Assembly (NCBI RefSeq): GCF_000143415.4
Contig: NW_003314321.1
Span: 504,736 to 568,735, forward strand
Length of the DNA stretch: 64,000 nt
Source of the DNA: Selaginella moellendorffii
Lineage: Eukaryota > Streptophyta > Lycopodiopsida > Selaginellales > Selaginellaceae
Direction: 5' to 3'
Position numbers and translations under genes: made by a program. Below, piece after piece: positions 11,746 to 21,855 of the stretch (its first letter is position 1; every line of letters starts with the position of its first letter). The notes under the pieces were generated by a model. The model worked only from the letters and a program-made list of their open reading frames with translations, was not told where the DNA came from and made no database searches.

Positions 11746-13051
11746 ATGAGCGAGAAAATGGGGAGATGGGGCGCCTTTGATCAGGACGAAGGTCGCTGCG
11801 GTAATTTCGAGCGCCTCACGGAGCCATCGCTCGTGCTCCACATCTTCAGCTTGCTGGATCTCCCAGACTTGTTCATACTGCGGGCAGTGTGCAAGTCCTG
11901 GTATGATGCTGTGCTCTCTCCTCGTTTCATCGAGCTGTACAAGCCACCGGAACCCTGGGCCGTGCTCAGGGTGAGGACGAGTCTCCCTGCCGACCGGTAA
12001 GCGAGACTCGTTGTTTTCTCAGCGTGATCAGCGTCTCTGTAGGGAGCTTCGTTACGATGAGGAGCATTTTGACTATGGGATGAAGCTGGAGAATCACGCC
12101 GAGCTTTGGCATCCACATCGCTTCCAGCGCAAGAGATGCAGTCTTCCATTAGGCCCGTCGGGTTCGCGCTTCGTGGGCTTGTGCTCTTCCAACGGACTTG
12201 TGTGTGGGATGCTCATGGAACACACCGACTCGATGATTTTAGCTGTGGGGAATCCAATTACCGACGCGTGGAAGGCACTTCCTCCTGCAATTGCCTCTGC
12301 GCATCGTGCACGCCCGGCCTATCTTTACATCGGCATGGAAACGGATGTGGTCACTAGCTCTTACCAGATTGTGATACTGTACCAGAAGAACCAGATCACT
12401 CCTGTTGAAGCCCCGGGGCAAGATGACGATGATGGTCGGATCTTCTCGCTGCAGTATGACTCGGATTCCTGTTCTTGGCATGAGGGCCCGTTCTTCAGCA
12501 CGTCAAACTCATTGGGATCACCTCTACGAGGCTGTGCTTTCTTCTACACTGGGGAGAACATATTCACAGCTTACGATCCACATTCCAGAGCTTGGTCTCA
12601 CGTGGTTATCTCACCACCAGCACGTAACGAGCAAGAACAGGAAGACGAGAGCTGGGCAAACTGGTCTTATGGATACATTGGTGCCTTCATGTACAAGGGG
12701 AAATGCTACTGGGCATCGCTCCTGTTCGATCCAGAGAAGTTAGGTGAAGACATTGGAGTGGCTATCTGGGAGATGAAACAGGAAAGCTCAACGTGGGTGT
12801 TGGTGTCCCGGGTTCTGTCCAAGGACCTGTTTGGACCCAGTTGTTGCTTGTCAGGCGGGGACAAGGATATGACTGTGAGGCTGGTCGAGGACACTATTTT
12901 CATCTCGGCTTTCTACAGGAAGGAAAGCCATGGGGTGTGGCCTCCTGTTGCATACGACTTTACTCTGTCCAAGTGGTATACTTGTTGCATGTACAACGAG
13001 GATATTGAGTGCAGCTATGTGTTGCTACCCAGCCTGTCTGCCAAGCCTTAA
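11746..13051 (+). CDS. F-box protein (2 exons)
   Basis: Exons 11746-11996 and 12043-13051 join in phase across a 46-bp intron to give 419 residues. Residues about 22-65 form an F-box (LTEPSLVLHIFSLLDLPDLF, ILRAVCKSWYDAVLSPRF), the segment that binds SKP1 in SCF ubiquitin ligases. The rest (GSRFVGLCSSNGLVCGML; AVGNPITDAWKALPP; FTAYDPHSRAWSHVV) resembles the degenerate beta-propeller repeats of plant F-box/kelch-like proteins, which would select the substrate; the substrate is unknown. A second in-frame ATG lies at codon 5. A partial, broken copy of the exon 1/intron/exon 2 start lies about 3 kb downstream (14,930-15,210), so this locus has been duplicated. Confidence 0.9.
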
Positions 13052-13163
13052 CAGGCAAGTAGTGGTGTGATGCAAAAACTACTAACATTTTGGAATTTGG
13101 CTGATACAAATAACTTATGAAATTTCTTGCATCCTGATCACCATGTTAATGTCTCTAAGTGAT

Positions 13164-13418
13164 TTAGCTCAAGTAGCAACATCCACCCTCAAGTCCCATT
13201 GCTTGGTTGATTTTCAGACAATCGCCTCGATATCCATAATGTTTCCCACCTTTGTTTTTGCAGTTGTGACCACTAAGCTTCCCATACATTTTACCAGTGC
13301 AGACTCTGTCCTGCTGATCGCAAGATTCATTTGGAGTGTTGAAGTAGTAGCCTTGAAAAATAGGAGTAGCATAGTAGCCAAGAATTATCAAAAGGAAACA
13401 AACTAGCATAATCTTCAT
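13164..13418 (-). CDS. Small secreted cysteine-rich peptide (84 aa), unknown family
   Basis: Minus-strand ORF starting at the ATG ending at 13418. Residues 1 to about 19 (MKIMLVCFLLIILGYYATP) make a convincing signal peptide. The remaining chain of about 65 residues is rich in Gly, Lys, Tyr and Asn and has six cysteines spaced C-x6-C-x12-C-x13-C-x12-CC, ending GGCCYLS. This layout suggests an apoplastic disulfide-bonded peptide such as an antimicrobial or signalling peptide. I do not recognise the spacing as a standard defensin, thionin, LTP or EPF pattern. A TATAAA on the coding strand (13463-13468) sits about 45 bp upstream of the ATG, well placed for a short leader. An alternative start 22 codons upstream would hide the signal peptide and is less likely. 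No introns needed. Confidence 0.55.
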   Translation of the reverse strand: MKIMLVCFLLIILGYYATPIFQGYYFNTPNESCDQQDRVCTGKMYGKLSGHNCKNKGGKHYGYRGDCLKINQAMGLEGGCCYLS

Positions 13419-13462
13419 CTTGCAATCAAAGAAATGAAGATTTTTAAACTGGAAAAGTATCA

Positions 13463-13468
13463 ATTTAT
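13463..13468 (-). promoter_or_regulatory. TATA box for the cysteine-rich peptide
   Basis: TATAAA on the minus strand, about 45 bp upstream of the ATG ending at 13418. The spacing fits transcription starting near 13,435. In AT-rich DNA such a hexamer is not rare, so it is supporting evidence only. Confidence 0.35.
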
Positions 13469-13484
13469 AGAAGAGGCTATTCAT

Positions 13485-14925
13485 AATGATGAACTTAGAT
13501 TCTTAGATTCTGTTCTTATTGCTACACCAATTTTTCAGACTTCAAGCATAAATAAGAATAAAAGTGACTTCTTTAACCCAAAGGCAAGATAATGTTGAGC
13601 ACTTTAAAAAAAGTTCAAGCAAACTCTCCACAATGTTAATTATATAAAAAAAAAATCAATTTGAAATATTGAAAAGGTAAGAATCTCACTATCCTGGTAA
13701 AAAATGTAATAACACCTTTTATAACAAGTTTACCTTCTAAAGTCTGTAATTAATGATTTAGGATACAATGTAGACTTTAAATTATACCCTAAACCCTAAA
13801 TCTAAAACCAAACCCTCCAAACATTGTATACAATTAATTGATTGCACGTTGAAAAAGAAATGTTTGTATTGAATGTCATGTAAAATATTATTAATACAAC
13901 TACATTGGTTATTTTCATTACTAACAATTGTTATTATAAATTTAACATTTTAATAATTATATTAACTTTTCTACTAAAACTTTCCTACATATATAATGAT
14001 AATATAGTTATTTTTAAACGAATTGAGAAATTAAATAGATTTTAAATATTGTGGCCCCAGTCAAGGACGGTTCTGATGGCGGCATTTCTCTTGCTCCGGC
14101 CAGCCCATGGGCCACAGGCATCATCATGTTCTTTTTTTCTTTTTCTTTCTTTTTCTTTTGTTCTCCTTTATTTGTGACTCTCCAGCAAGCAATGCCACAA
14201 CTGGTGAGAAGAAGCATCCCAGAGATTCCCAGCACCCAAGCGTCTCAAATTTTCCATGACCTGCATGGCATGCAGTCAAGTGATACATGTTTTTTTTTCT
14301 TTCTTCTTCCATCAATAACTTTAGAAGTTTTTTCTTCTTTTCTTGTCAAGTCTGTGCTGATATGACGACTGGTATGGACTTTTTGAGCACGAATTCCTCT
14401 CATCAACCATGAGGATGATCACGGTTCCTATGGCCATCACCACCACAGACTAGACTCGGAACACTTGCAACTGGCTTTGAGTGCTTAATCTTTGTTCGTA
14501 CTACACTCTCTGTCTTTCCTTGTAGACTCCACAACTAAAAGAGTTGGCAAGACTCAAAGGGAGTCAACTTTTAAAAGCCAATGCGTGGCACCACCCAAAT
14601 GACACGATATCTTCCATTGTTGCTCTCATAAGAGTCAGTAAATTACTATAGTTTACAAGGAGTTTTCTCTTGATTAGAAGAGCTAAAAAAAGGGCATCTG
14701 GTTTATGTCAAACTATTATTAGAGTACCATAATAGTTGTCTCCGGATATCACAGGTGAAGGTAAAAGATCTAGTTATCAGGAATTATTCTTCTGAATAAG
14801 TTTAGTCTCCAGGAACTAGTGGATCGTGTCTACGTTGATGCTCACATCGGGGTAAGTTCGAATTCAAATATAAAACGAGTACTAAGAGAGCCACCAGTGC
14901 CCTAGCATATAAATTCCGTGAATAC
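13485..14925. other. Intergenic DNA
   Basis: AT-rich to 14,045, including a short CCCTAAACCCTAAAT stretch (about two telomere-like units near 13,786) too short to be telomeric. From 14,045 the base composition is more balanced, with a pyrimidine-rich run at 14,128-14,165. No gene supported. Confidence 0.45.
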
Positions 14926-15210
14926 CCCGTCGCTTGGGGCCTTTGTCGCTGAGGCAATTTCCAGCGGACTTCACAGCTTCAGCTTGCTGGATATTCCGTA
15001 TTTGCAAGTCATGTTATGATGCTGTGCTCTCTCCTCGTTTCGTGCAGCTGTACAAGCCACCGCTGGACCCTGGGCCGTGCTCAGGGTGAGGACAAGTCTG
15101 CCAGCCGACTGGTAAGTTCTTAGTTTTCTCAGTGTGATCATGAAGCAATTGTTACGATGAGGAGCATTTTGACTATGGGATGAAGCTGGAGAATCACACC
15201 GCCATTCGGT
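14926..15210 (+). pseudogene. Truncated duplicate of the neighbouring F-box gene
   Basis: Close nucleotide match to part of the F-box gene at 11,746: the segments TTCAGCTTGCTGGAT, GATGCTGTGCTCTCTCCTCG, CTGTACAAGCCACC and GCCGTGCTCAGGGTGAGGAC recur in order, followed by the counterpart of the intron and the start of exon 2 (GATGAGGAGCATTTTGACTA). Internal deletions remove the middle of the F-box and similarity stops near 15,205. The copy retains intron sequence, so it arose from genomic DNA and not by retrotransposition. It cannot encode a functional F-box protein. Confidence 0.9.
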
Positions 15211-16300
15211 ATTCTACATATCACAAAAAAATGCATTCAAAACACAGTTGTCTTTGATACTCCTTGTGATATCATCTTGACAATGTTTGGATGAAGCTTG
15301 TGAGGAGGATTGATTTTTTCAACACCTCTTTGTGAACTCGTTTCTATTTGACAAGTCTCTTCTTAGCTAGGACATTTTTTTCTTCTCCACAAGACAAGCA
15401 ACGATCATGCAGGGCACAGAAGCGAAGGATAGATCTGCCCTTCATAATCTAGATGAGTACCTCGGGCAGTGGTGTTCTTGCTGGAACATCCAATAACCAA
15501 TGCAAAACCTTGTCATGTGTTGCCAATAAAAACTTGACTCTCAGAGAAGGATGGTGTCAACTTCTCTTAGATGAAAAAAATTATGGGGTGAGCGTGGATC
15601 GAACATGCGGCCTTCAGATTTTCAGTCTGACGGAGCTATCCCCACTTGATCAGTCTTAACCAGCAGCTGAGGTTTACCGTGCTAACGAAAACCTTTTGGC
15701 TATGGCAGTTTGTAAATGAGGAAATGGGAGCGATGGCACTGTACAAATATTGCCTTCCATTGGACTGGAGGTTTATTTTATCGTGTGCCATCCAAGTAGG
15801 AAGAAGTATCTAATTTCCAAACACCTCTTGTTTTGATGTCACTTGAGGAGGGAATGCTTCACAAAATTGGATCATTTAAATGAAATCTGCGGCTTTGGAG
15901 CCTAGTTCTACCATGGTACGTCTTCCACTGATGTCATAGAAATTTATTCTCTTAGCTGGAAATTCTTTGCCTTATAGTAATCACGAGGATTGAAAGAACA
16001 GAAAAAGTAGAACAAACGGGATTGCAAGTCAATGAACTTCTTTCTACGACTTAGAGGGGAGGTTACCTTTAGGACGTGCAAACAAATGATGAAAAGAGCA
16101 CAGGTAGCAGAGAAGAGCAAAAACGAAATGGAAGATGACAGAGATCTTTCCAGCGGGATCGAGAAAAGCTGTATTGTCCACAAGTATCTAGGAGGACTCT
16201 AATGTCTGTTGCCAAGGAGCTGGAAGCTATCAATGGTTTTCAGGTGGGAATTCAAGGTACATTTTTTGTAGATATATGAGGCAATGCTGACTTGTGTGCT
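15211..16300. other. Intergenic DNA around gene fragments
   Basis: Apart from the tRNA-Phe relic no feature is supported. The stretch 16,080-16,260 may carry upstream remains of the sigma-factor fragment that follows, but I could not match it. Confidence 0.4.
15584..15645 (-). pseudogene. tRNA-Phe (GAA) pseudogene lacking most of the D arm
   Basis: The minus strand reads GTGGGGATAGCTCCG, then an anticodon arm with loop CTGAAAATC (anticodon GAA), then a T arm GTTCGATCCACGC and a 3' end TCACCCCA. This matches plant nuclear tRNA-Phe, but about 11 nt of the D stem-loop are missing (62 nt in total) and the acceptor stem has mismatches. It should not fold into a normal tRNA. Confidence 0.8.
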
Positions 16301-16304
16301 AAAT

Positions 16305-16445
16305 TACAGCTTGTTTACCAACATGAGCGAGCAGCTTGGACGTGAACCAACAGTCAGAGAATGGGCCGAGGCATTGAAAATAGAACCTCAAGAGCTTAGG
16401 AGCAAGCTCAAACATGGTCTCTTCAAATCTCGGGCTAGAAAGTCG
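16305..16445 (+). pseudogene. Plastid RNA polymerase sigma-factor fragment
   Basis: One open frame contains MSEQLGREPTVREWAEALKI followed by EPQELRSKLKHG, which closely resembles the segment just before region 2 in plant plastid sigma factors (SIG family), where a run of EQLGREPT.EEWA...ELR..L..G leads into the core-binding helix. The expected region 2 (N..LV..VA..Y) does not follow; the frame runs into unrelated sequence and a microsatellite. I interpret this as a single-exon relic. An intact spliced gene is unlikely because no other SIG exons (regions 2.4, 3 or 4) are visible nearby. Confidence 0.65.
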
Positions 16446-16647
16446 ACAATAAGTATTAAAATATTTTTATTCTCTGTTATGTTAGTTTATTGTCAATTAT
16501 TTGGCTTTCTACTACAGATCAACGGTATACTTCATGATGTTGAAAAGTTCAACACTTCTCTCGAGGTTTCTGGCGTTAAACTTACGTGCTTTGGCAAGAG
16601 AGATCGGGAACAAAGTTTGCACTTACCAATCACGCTCCTAAGAATGC

Positions 16648-16678
16648 TGTGTGTGTGTGTGTGTGTGTGTGTGAGAGT

Positions 16679-16729
<51 letters not shown>
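16648..16729. repeat. Compound microsatellite (GT)n(GA)n
   Basis: An uninterrupted GT run of about 11 units, a short GAGAGT transition, then a GA run of about 20 units. Confidence 0.97.
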
Positions 16730-16731
<2 letters not shown>

Positions 16732-17054
16732 TTTCAGTATACTAACTTAATCATGAGATTCAATCTGACGGATAGATGGCAGGGTGTTTGTTTTGGCCGT
16801 CCGATCAACTTCGAAGTTTTGTAATATAGTGCTATCTTTTGGTCTCCAAATAGTTTCTGGACATCCAACCTCTTCTGAAATCTGTTTCAGTAGCATTGCA
16901 AGTGCTATCACCATTGACTGTCAGAAAACAAGTTGAAGAAAACTTGAACGAAAAAGTTGGGGGACTTTAAACTTTGGAGCCATTGAAGTTTATCAAATTT
17001 ACTCAAAACTTAAGCAAGCTGTGAAAATCCCATGACTTGGCGATTCCGGCGCCT

Positions 17055-17359
17055 ACCACCGTTATAGATCAACGTCGATGGCATCGAGCATCGCCCTAAT
17101 GATGATCATAGGGATGCTCATCAATGGCCCTGGGAACTCACAGCTCACTCAAGGGCGACGTGAGAGCTCTGGCAACAGTGACTGCGATCATTGATGGGTG
17201 TGGATCGCTGGGGAGGCAGTCGGGCCAGTGTTGACAGGATATCTCTCCACCAGCGGCTGGGACAAAGTTTTCTACACGCTGATGGTGGCGGCGCTGGTGG
17301 TAGGGCTGCTGCTGACGAGACTGGTGGTGGCAGAGATCCGGGAGAAAGTTAGCAGCTAG
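17055..17359 (+). pseudogene. Glycerol-3-phosphate transporter (MFS) fragment, frameshifted
   Basis: Three adjacent frames together resemble the C-terminal part of plant glycerol-3-phosphate permeases: MASSIALMMIIGMLINGP, then after a deletion of about 13 codons THSSLKGDVRALATVTAIID, then after a frameshift EAVGPVLTGYLSTSGWDKVF and VVGLLLTRLVVAEIREKVSS with its stop at 17,357-17,359. The order matches the family, but the deletion, the frameshift and the absence of the N-terminal transmembrane half show a pseudogene. Confidence 0.85.
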
Positions 17360-20010
17360 GAATGGACTCAAATTGGTAATAATGTTGCTGCTCTGCTGCA
17401 AAGCTGGAGGGTGATCGTCTTCCTCCAGTCTAGGATCAATCTCTCTTGTTCTTGACGAAAGTCTTTGTGGCTCCTCGGTTTTGGCAGATTAATCGCGAGC
17501 TCCAAGAGAGAGAAGAGGCGTTCCTTGAAAAAGGAGGCATACGGGGAAAAGAATTTTGTATTAACTGGCCTAAACCGCTGTTTGATCCAAACGGTCACAA
17601 TTTAAATAGGCTTTAGTTTTCTGGGATCCATCAAAGTCAGTAAGCAAGGCGAGAAGATAGCAAGCAAGAGAAAACATGGGGCACAAATAACGCCACCAAG
17701 TTTGCTGGTGAGCTAGGGCTGAAACTTCCACCTCCAGCCAAGGCTCTACGGACACCACCAGCACTCTACTTTTCACTTTAGTGTTTAATTGGTAAATGAT
17801 GTTTATTTAAAAACTTTATAAGGCTTTAAAAATCAATTTACTCATGGACACTTATAGATTATGAAATGCTTGCTGGGGATTATTTTTTCTATGTTTCTTT
17901 CTCTATGCTAGAACCATTTAAGATTCGCACGCAGCTAGGGTGGTGCTTGGATCGGTGTCAAAGGGAGGGGTGAGCTAGACTTGGTAGAAGAGCTCATCTG
18001 GGCGATGGCAGTGGAAGAGTGGGATGAAAGGATTTGGCACTCACTGCTAGAGTCAGAGCTACAATAAAGAGAATGCCCCAAATCTGAACTTGAATGGGCA
18101 CTAGACCACTAGCGTGATCTATTGTGTAGCAGCTTCTTAGAAAACCTCAATTTGGAAATCTTTGAAAAGTTAGAGACTAAATTAAGCATGAGTAGTACAA
18201 GCAAATGGGCAGATTGAAGAAGATATGTTGATCTATTTTATAGAAAACTTGACTTGTATGGGAAAGATACTTACCTTTACTTTAATTTCCTCAAAATAAA
18301 GTTTAATAATCTGCTATTAGCATATCTCATATCATGGTGCTATGAACCAAAGTTTCCTGTAGGTTTGAGTTTAAGTTCCATTCAAATGTCTCTTGCCTAT
18401 GATTTCCTTGAGGATATGCAAGAGAAATTTGATAACAACAATACTTATTAGCCAACTTCTTGTCTTGTTCTTGAGGTTGCTTATGTTCAACTTTGCCAAC
18501 TTGATGGAGGTGATAAGATTTTCTTTAAGTTGTCAAGTCTTTGAAAAAAGGTGGTAGTGCTAAGTTGTCTTCAGGGGACTTCAAAGATCTTGTTTACACT
18601 TAATTAAACTTGCTCACTAGTTTGAAAATTCATCCACTGTTCCATGTGATCAAGTTTAAAATATGTTTACACTCTAGTGATGTCATGGATCAGTCCCATC
18701 ATTTAAATCTTAGAAATTGATGTTAGGAATGTTGGTTTAGCTGATGTTTTTACTCAAAGGATGGTGAAAATATGCTACAAGACAATTCAGATGTTAATTC
18801 AGTGGAATAACTATTTTATGGGAAATTAAGGATGAAAGTATTTTTAAGTTTTGGTTATAATTTGGATGATATTTTTTAGGAAGGGGAAAATTGAGTTTTA
18901 TACCCATACTACTACATGATTTAAGCCATTGTTATATTCTCATTCTCTTGTTTCTATGATTGTATTGTCATGTGAAAAAACTGTATTGTTTTCTTATTTG
19001 TTTTCTTGTTTATCTTCTTACACACAAAAGTATATATACTTTAAATGTTCCAAACGCCATCACCACACGATATTGCTGGGTTCTGTAGGCCTGGGATGGT
19101 CGAGGATGCTATCAAGCTAGTGCTCAAGTGAATATGACGAGCTAAATGAAAAAAAAGACCTCAGCAAACAACCGCTTTTGCTCCGTGATCACGGCCAGCC
19201 ATTAACCTCCAGCGCCATGGCAAAGCTTTCCACTGCTGTGGAGGAGCAGTGGCAGCTGCTGTACCTGTGCTCCATCTCAGCAGCGCCCTTACACCCTCTC
19301 CTCTAGATCTAAGAAACTTGAAATGCGCTGAGCTGAGAAGCCCCTATAAATCGAAGGATAAGTGTTTGGTTTTATACCAATCAAAACGTCTCTAAAATGT
19401 TCGTTATGAAGATTCGAGCCGGTCTTCACGAGTTAACTGCCCAAGGTTCTATGACTCGGTGGTTGGAGAAAACCTTCCATTCCATCACGGTTCTAAATGT
19501 GTACTCGAGGCCAAGGGTGATCCAAGGGAGCTAGATTTCATCCAGCGAAACAAAATCTCCAACGCTACAACATTCGTGAGCTCCATTGCCCAAATTATTG
19601 TTCTTGAGCTCCATTGCTGCGGTTCTACAAATGCTCCATCACGCTCTTGTCTATCCTGGGCAGGAAAGAAAAACAAAAAAAAAACAAAAACACCAGAGTC
19701 GGGATTGGGAAGAATGGGTGGAGAAAGGAAAATCCCTACAAGAAACTTCCTCTAAGCGCTTCGCAAAGAGCTGAACTGCTCCAAATAACACCAAGGCGCA
19801 ACGCGATTCGAGCAGCACGAAAGCTCAAGCAAGTTCAAAGGAAAGGAAAAAGAAGTGAAATCACGGAGTGTTTTGCACAGACACCGAACTTGGCGCAGGA
19901 TTCCAGGACGGGATACACGTAGAAAATAGGAAATGACTTTCATGTCGAATCCCAGCCGTTAGATCACGCCCTTCGTTTAGGGTTTTCCGGCTACGGTCCC
20001 CAAGGTTCCG
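17360..20010. other. Intergenic DNA, no confident gene
   Basis: Short frames only. The plus strand at 18,180-18,800 gives interrupted open stretches (for example 18,254-18,451) that might be retroelement debris, but I recognise no reverse transcriptase, integrase or gag motif. From about 19,780 the composition changes to the balanced base use of the gene-rich part, and a TTTAGGGTTTTCC (telo-box-like) element at about 19,976-19,988 precedes the next ORF. Confidence 0.4.
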
Positions 20011-20376
20011 ATGGCCGACAGATGCAGGAAGAGGTATTGCCCTACCAACGGAGATCACTCGGCAGCCACGCTTCCCAAGGGCACCTTCGGGCCCATGGAT
20101 GAACGTGGGAACCGTTTATACTGGTGCGTGAGAGGCGAGGAATGGCCCCCTGACAGGAGCAGCAGCTTCTCGCAGGAGGAAGTCGACGAAGTGACGGCGC
20201 TGCGGGAGATTTATGATGGGCCAGGCTTCAAGTTCTCCTTCTTGGTGAGCCCAGAAACCTGCGATTGCCAGGTTATTTTCCTTCTCCGTGGCTTCTATTC
20301 GGCGCTCATGCGGGGCTACAAGCACGACCAGCCAAAGCTAACGTATGAATATCGGGTGAAGCATGGTTACAAGTAG
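20011..20376 (+). CDS. Uncharacterised 121-aa protein
   Basis: Intronless ORF beginning MADRCRKRYCPTNGDHSA. It is rich in charged and aromatic residues, with no signal peptide or membrane segment; an acidic, probably helical stretch SFSQEEVDEVTALREIYDG is central and the C-terminus is basic. A TTTAGGG-type telo box 25-35 bp upstream, common in promoters of plant housekeeping genes, and balanced codon use favour a real gene. I do not recognise a family. It could also be one exon of a larger gene or a relic. Confidence 0.5.
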   Translation: MADRCRKRYCPTNGDHSAATLPKGTFGPMDERGNRLYWCVRGEEWPPDRSSSFSQEEVDEVTALREIYDGPGFKFSFLVSPETCDCQVIFLLRGFYSALMRGYKHDQPKLTYEYRVKHGYK

Positions 20377-21855
20377 AAGGTCTGGAGCTTTCTGCTTTGC
20401 ATGCCACTATTGAGGGATGGGCCATGATCTGAACGAGTTGTGTGAGGTGTTTTGTAATCTCGAAGAGGATAATTGCCACCTTTAAATTCCGTAGGCTTTT
20501 CTAGAGGATGGATCTCACTTTAAAAGTCGCTTAAAAGAAACTTTTAGACACTTTTTGAGTGGCTTTTCCAACAAAAGTCACAATGTTTAACTCGCTGTGC
20601 ACACCAAGCGCATTGACCACTGAGAATCTCTAACAGTAGTGCTGTTGGCTGCCTGGGTGGCAGAAAAACTTCCACTAATAACTTTTCATTTGTTAATCTG
20701 ATTCATTCTTAATGTCCATGTGTGAAAGACTTTACATAATAACAATTTTGTTAAAGCTTATTTCAACTGAGAGTGAAGAGCACCAACGTTTTCCCTCGTC
20801 AAAATCCAGAAAGTCAGCTCCTCCATATGCAAGACCAACCTGCTTAAATTCAATTGACAAGGGAATTTTGTAAGCAAGAATCCAGCCAAGAAAATCAGAA
20901 AACCTGCAAGAGATCTGGAAATGTGGAGATCTTCCGGGCTCAATGGATGATCAATGGATTCGATGAAACTATAAGGACAGTTTTAAGGCCCCATTCGCAG
21001 CATACAAAGCGCAGATAATCTCGCTTGAATAAGTGCCTACACAAAACCACCATCGATCGAAATTAGTGAGAGAAATACCTTATGTTTGGGAAACCGTTGG
21101 GTGTCACTAGTGAAACTACCCTTCGAATTTCATGCACATGTCACATTCATGGAGAGTCCGGAGCTTCAGAGATGATCTTATTGCCACACATGATGTGCAG
21201 AAGCCCTTCACAGAGCTTCAGAGTACTATGTTCCGCTTTAAGACCCTGACCATTCCATGGGTAGTTCATGGCAATCCACTGGTAGGAAACAACATAGGTT
21301 CCCTCAGCCACTCCGCTCATGTCATTACTCGTGAGGATTCTGTTGGCCCTCCTCTTTGAACTTGGGAGCAACCTTGCCGCTGAGAGAAGCCAATGCTCTT
21401 GTTGCTGAGAGAATGGAAGTTCACTTTCGGGGACGTTTGAAAGGACAAGCTTGCTCAGACTTGAAGAGTCCGGGGATGACACTGAAAATGTTTACCGCCT
21501 TGATCCACAACATGCCGTGGAGCAAGGAGTTTCAAACTTCATTGTGCAAACCATCCCTCGTATCCCAAAGGTGAAAAACTTGCAAACAAAGTTTTCCAGC
21601 GCGCTACGAGAACCAGCTAGCCATCGAGAACTTGATGAATGGCTTCTCTCTTAGGCCTATACTTGATAGCCATCTACTCTATGCGTTGACTGGATCCGAT
21701 TGTCATCGTTTTTGAATCCTCGTCCCCAAGAACGCCATAACAGTGAAACACAGCCTTGGACTCGCAGTGGAAGGAAGAGAAGGCAGCAGCGAAGGAAACC
21801 ATGGTCTACGTCTTTGTTGCTATAAACGCTAAACCCCGTTATTAAGCAATGGAGT
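20377..21855. other. Intergenic DNA, possible unidentified relics
   Basis: Frames of 60-111 codons occur on both strands at 21,130-21,660, for example a minus-strand frame with GVAEGTYVVSYQWIAMNYPW and a plus-strand frame with QGVSNFIVQTIPRIPKVKNL, but none matches a family I know and none links to a clear start. Treated as non-coding or relic. Confidence 0.35.

Noticed and set aside
13780-13815. Interstitial telomere repeat
   Set aside because: Only about two CCCTAAA units, then degenerate; within chance for AT/C-rich plant DNA.
18254-18451. Possible copia gag fragment
   Set aside because: The impression rested on loose similarity; no zinc knuckle, integrase or RT motif nearby.
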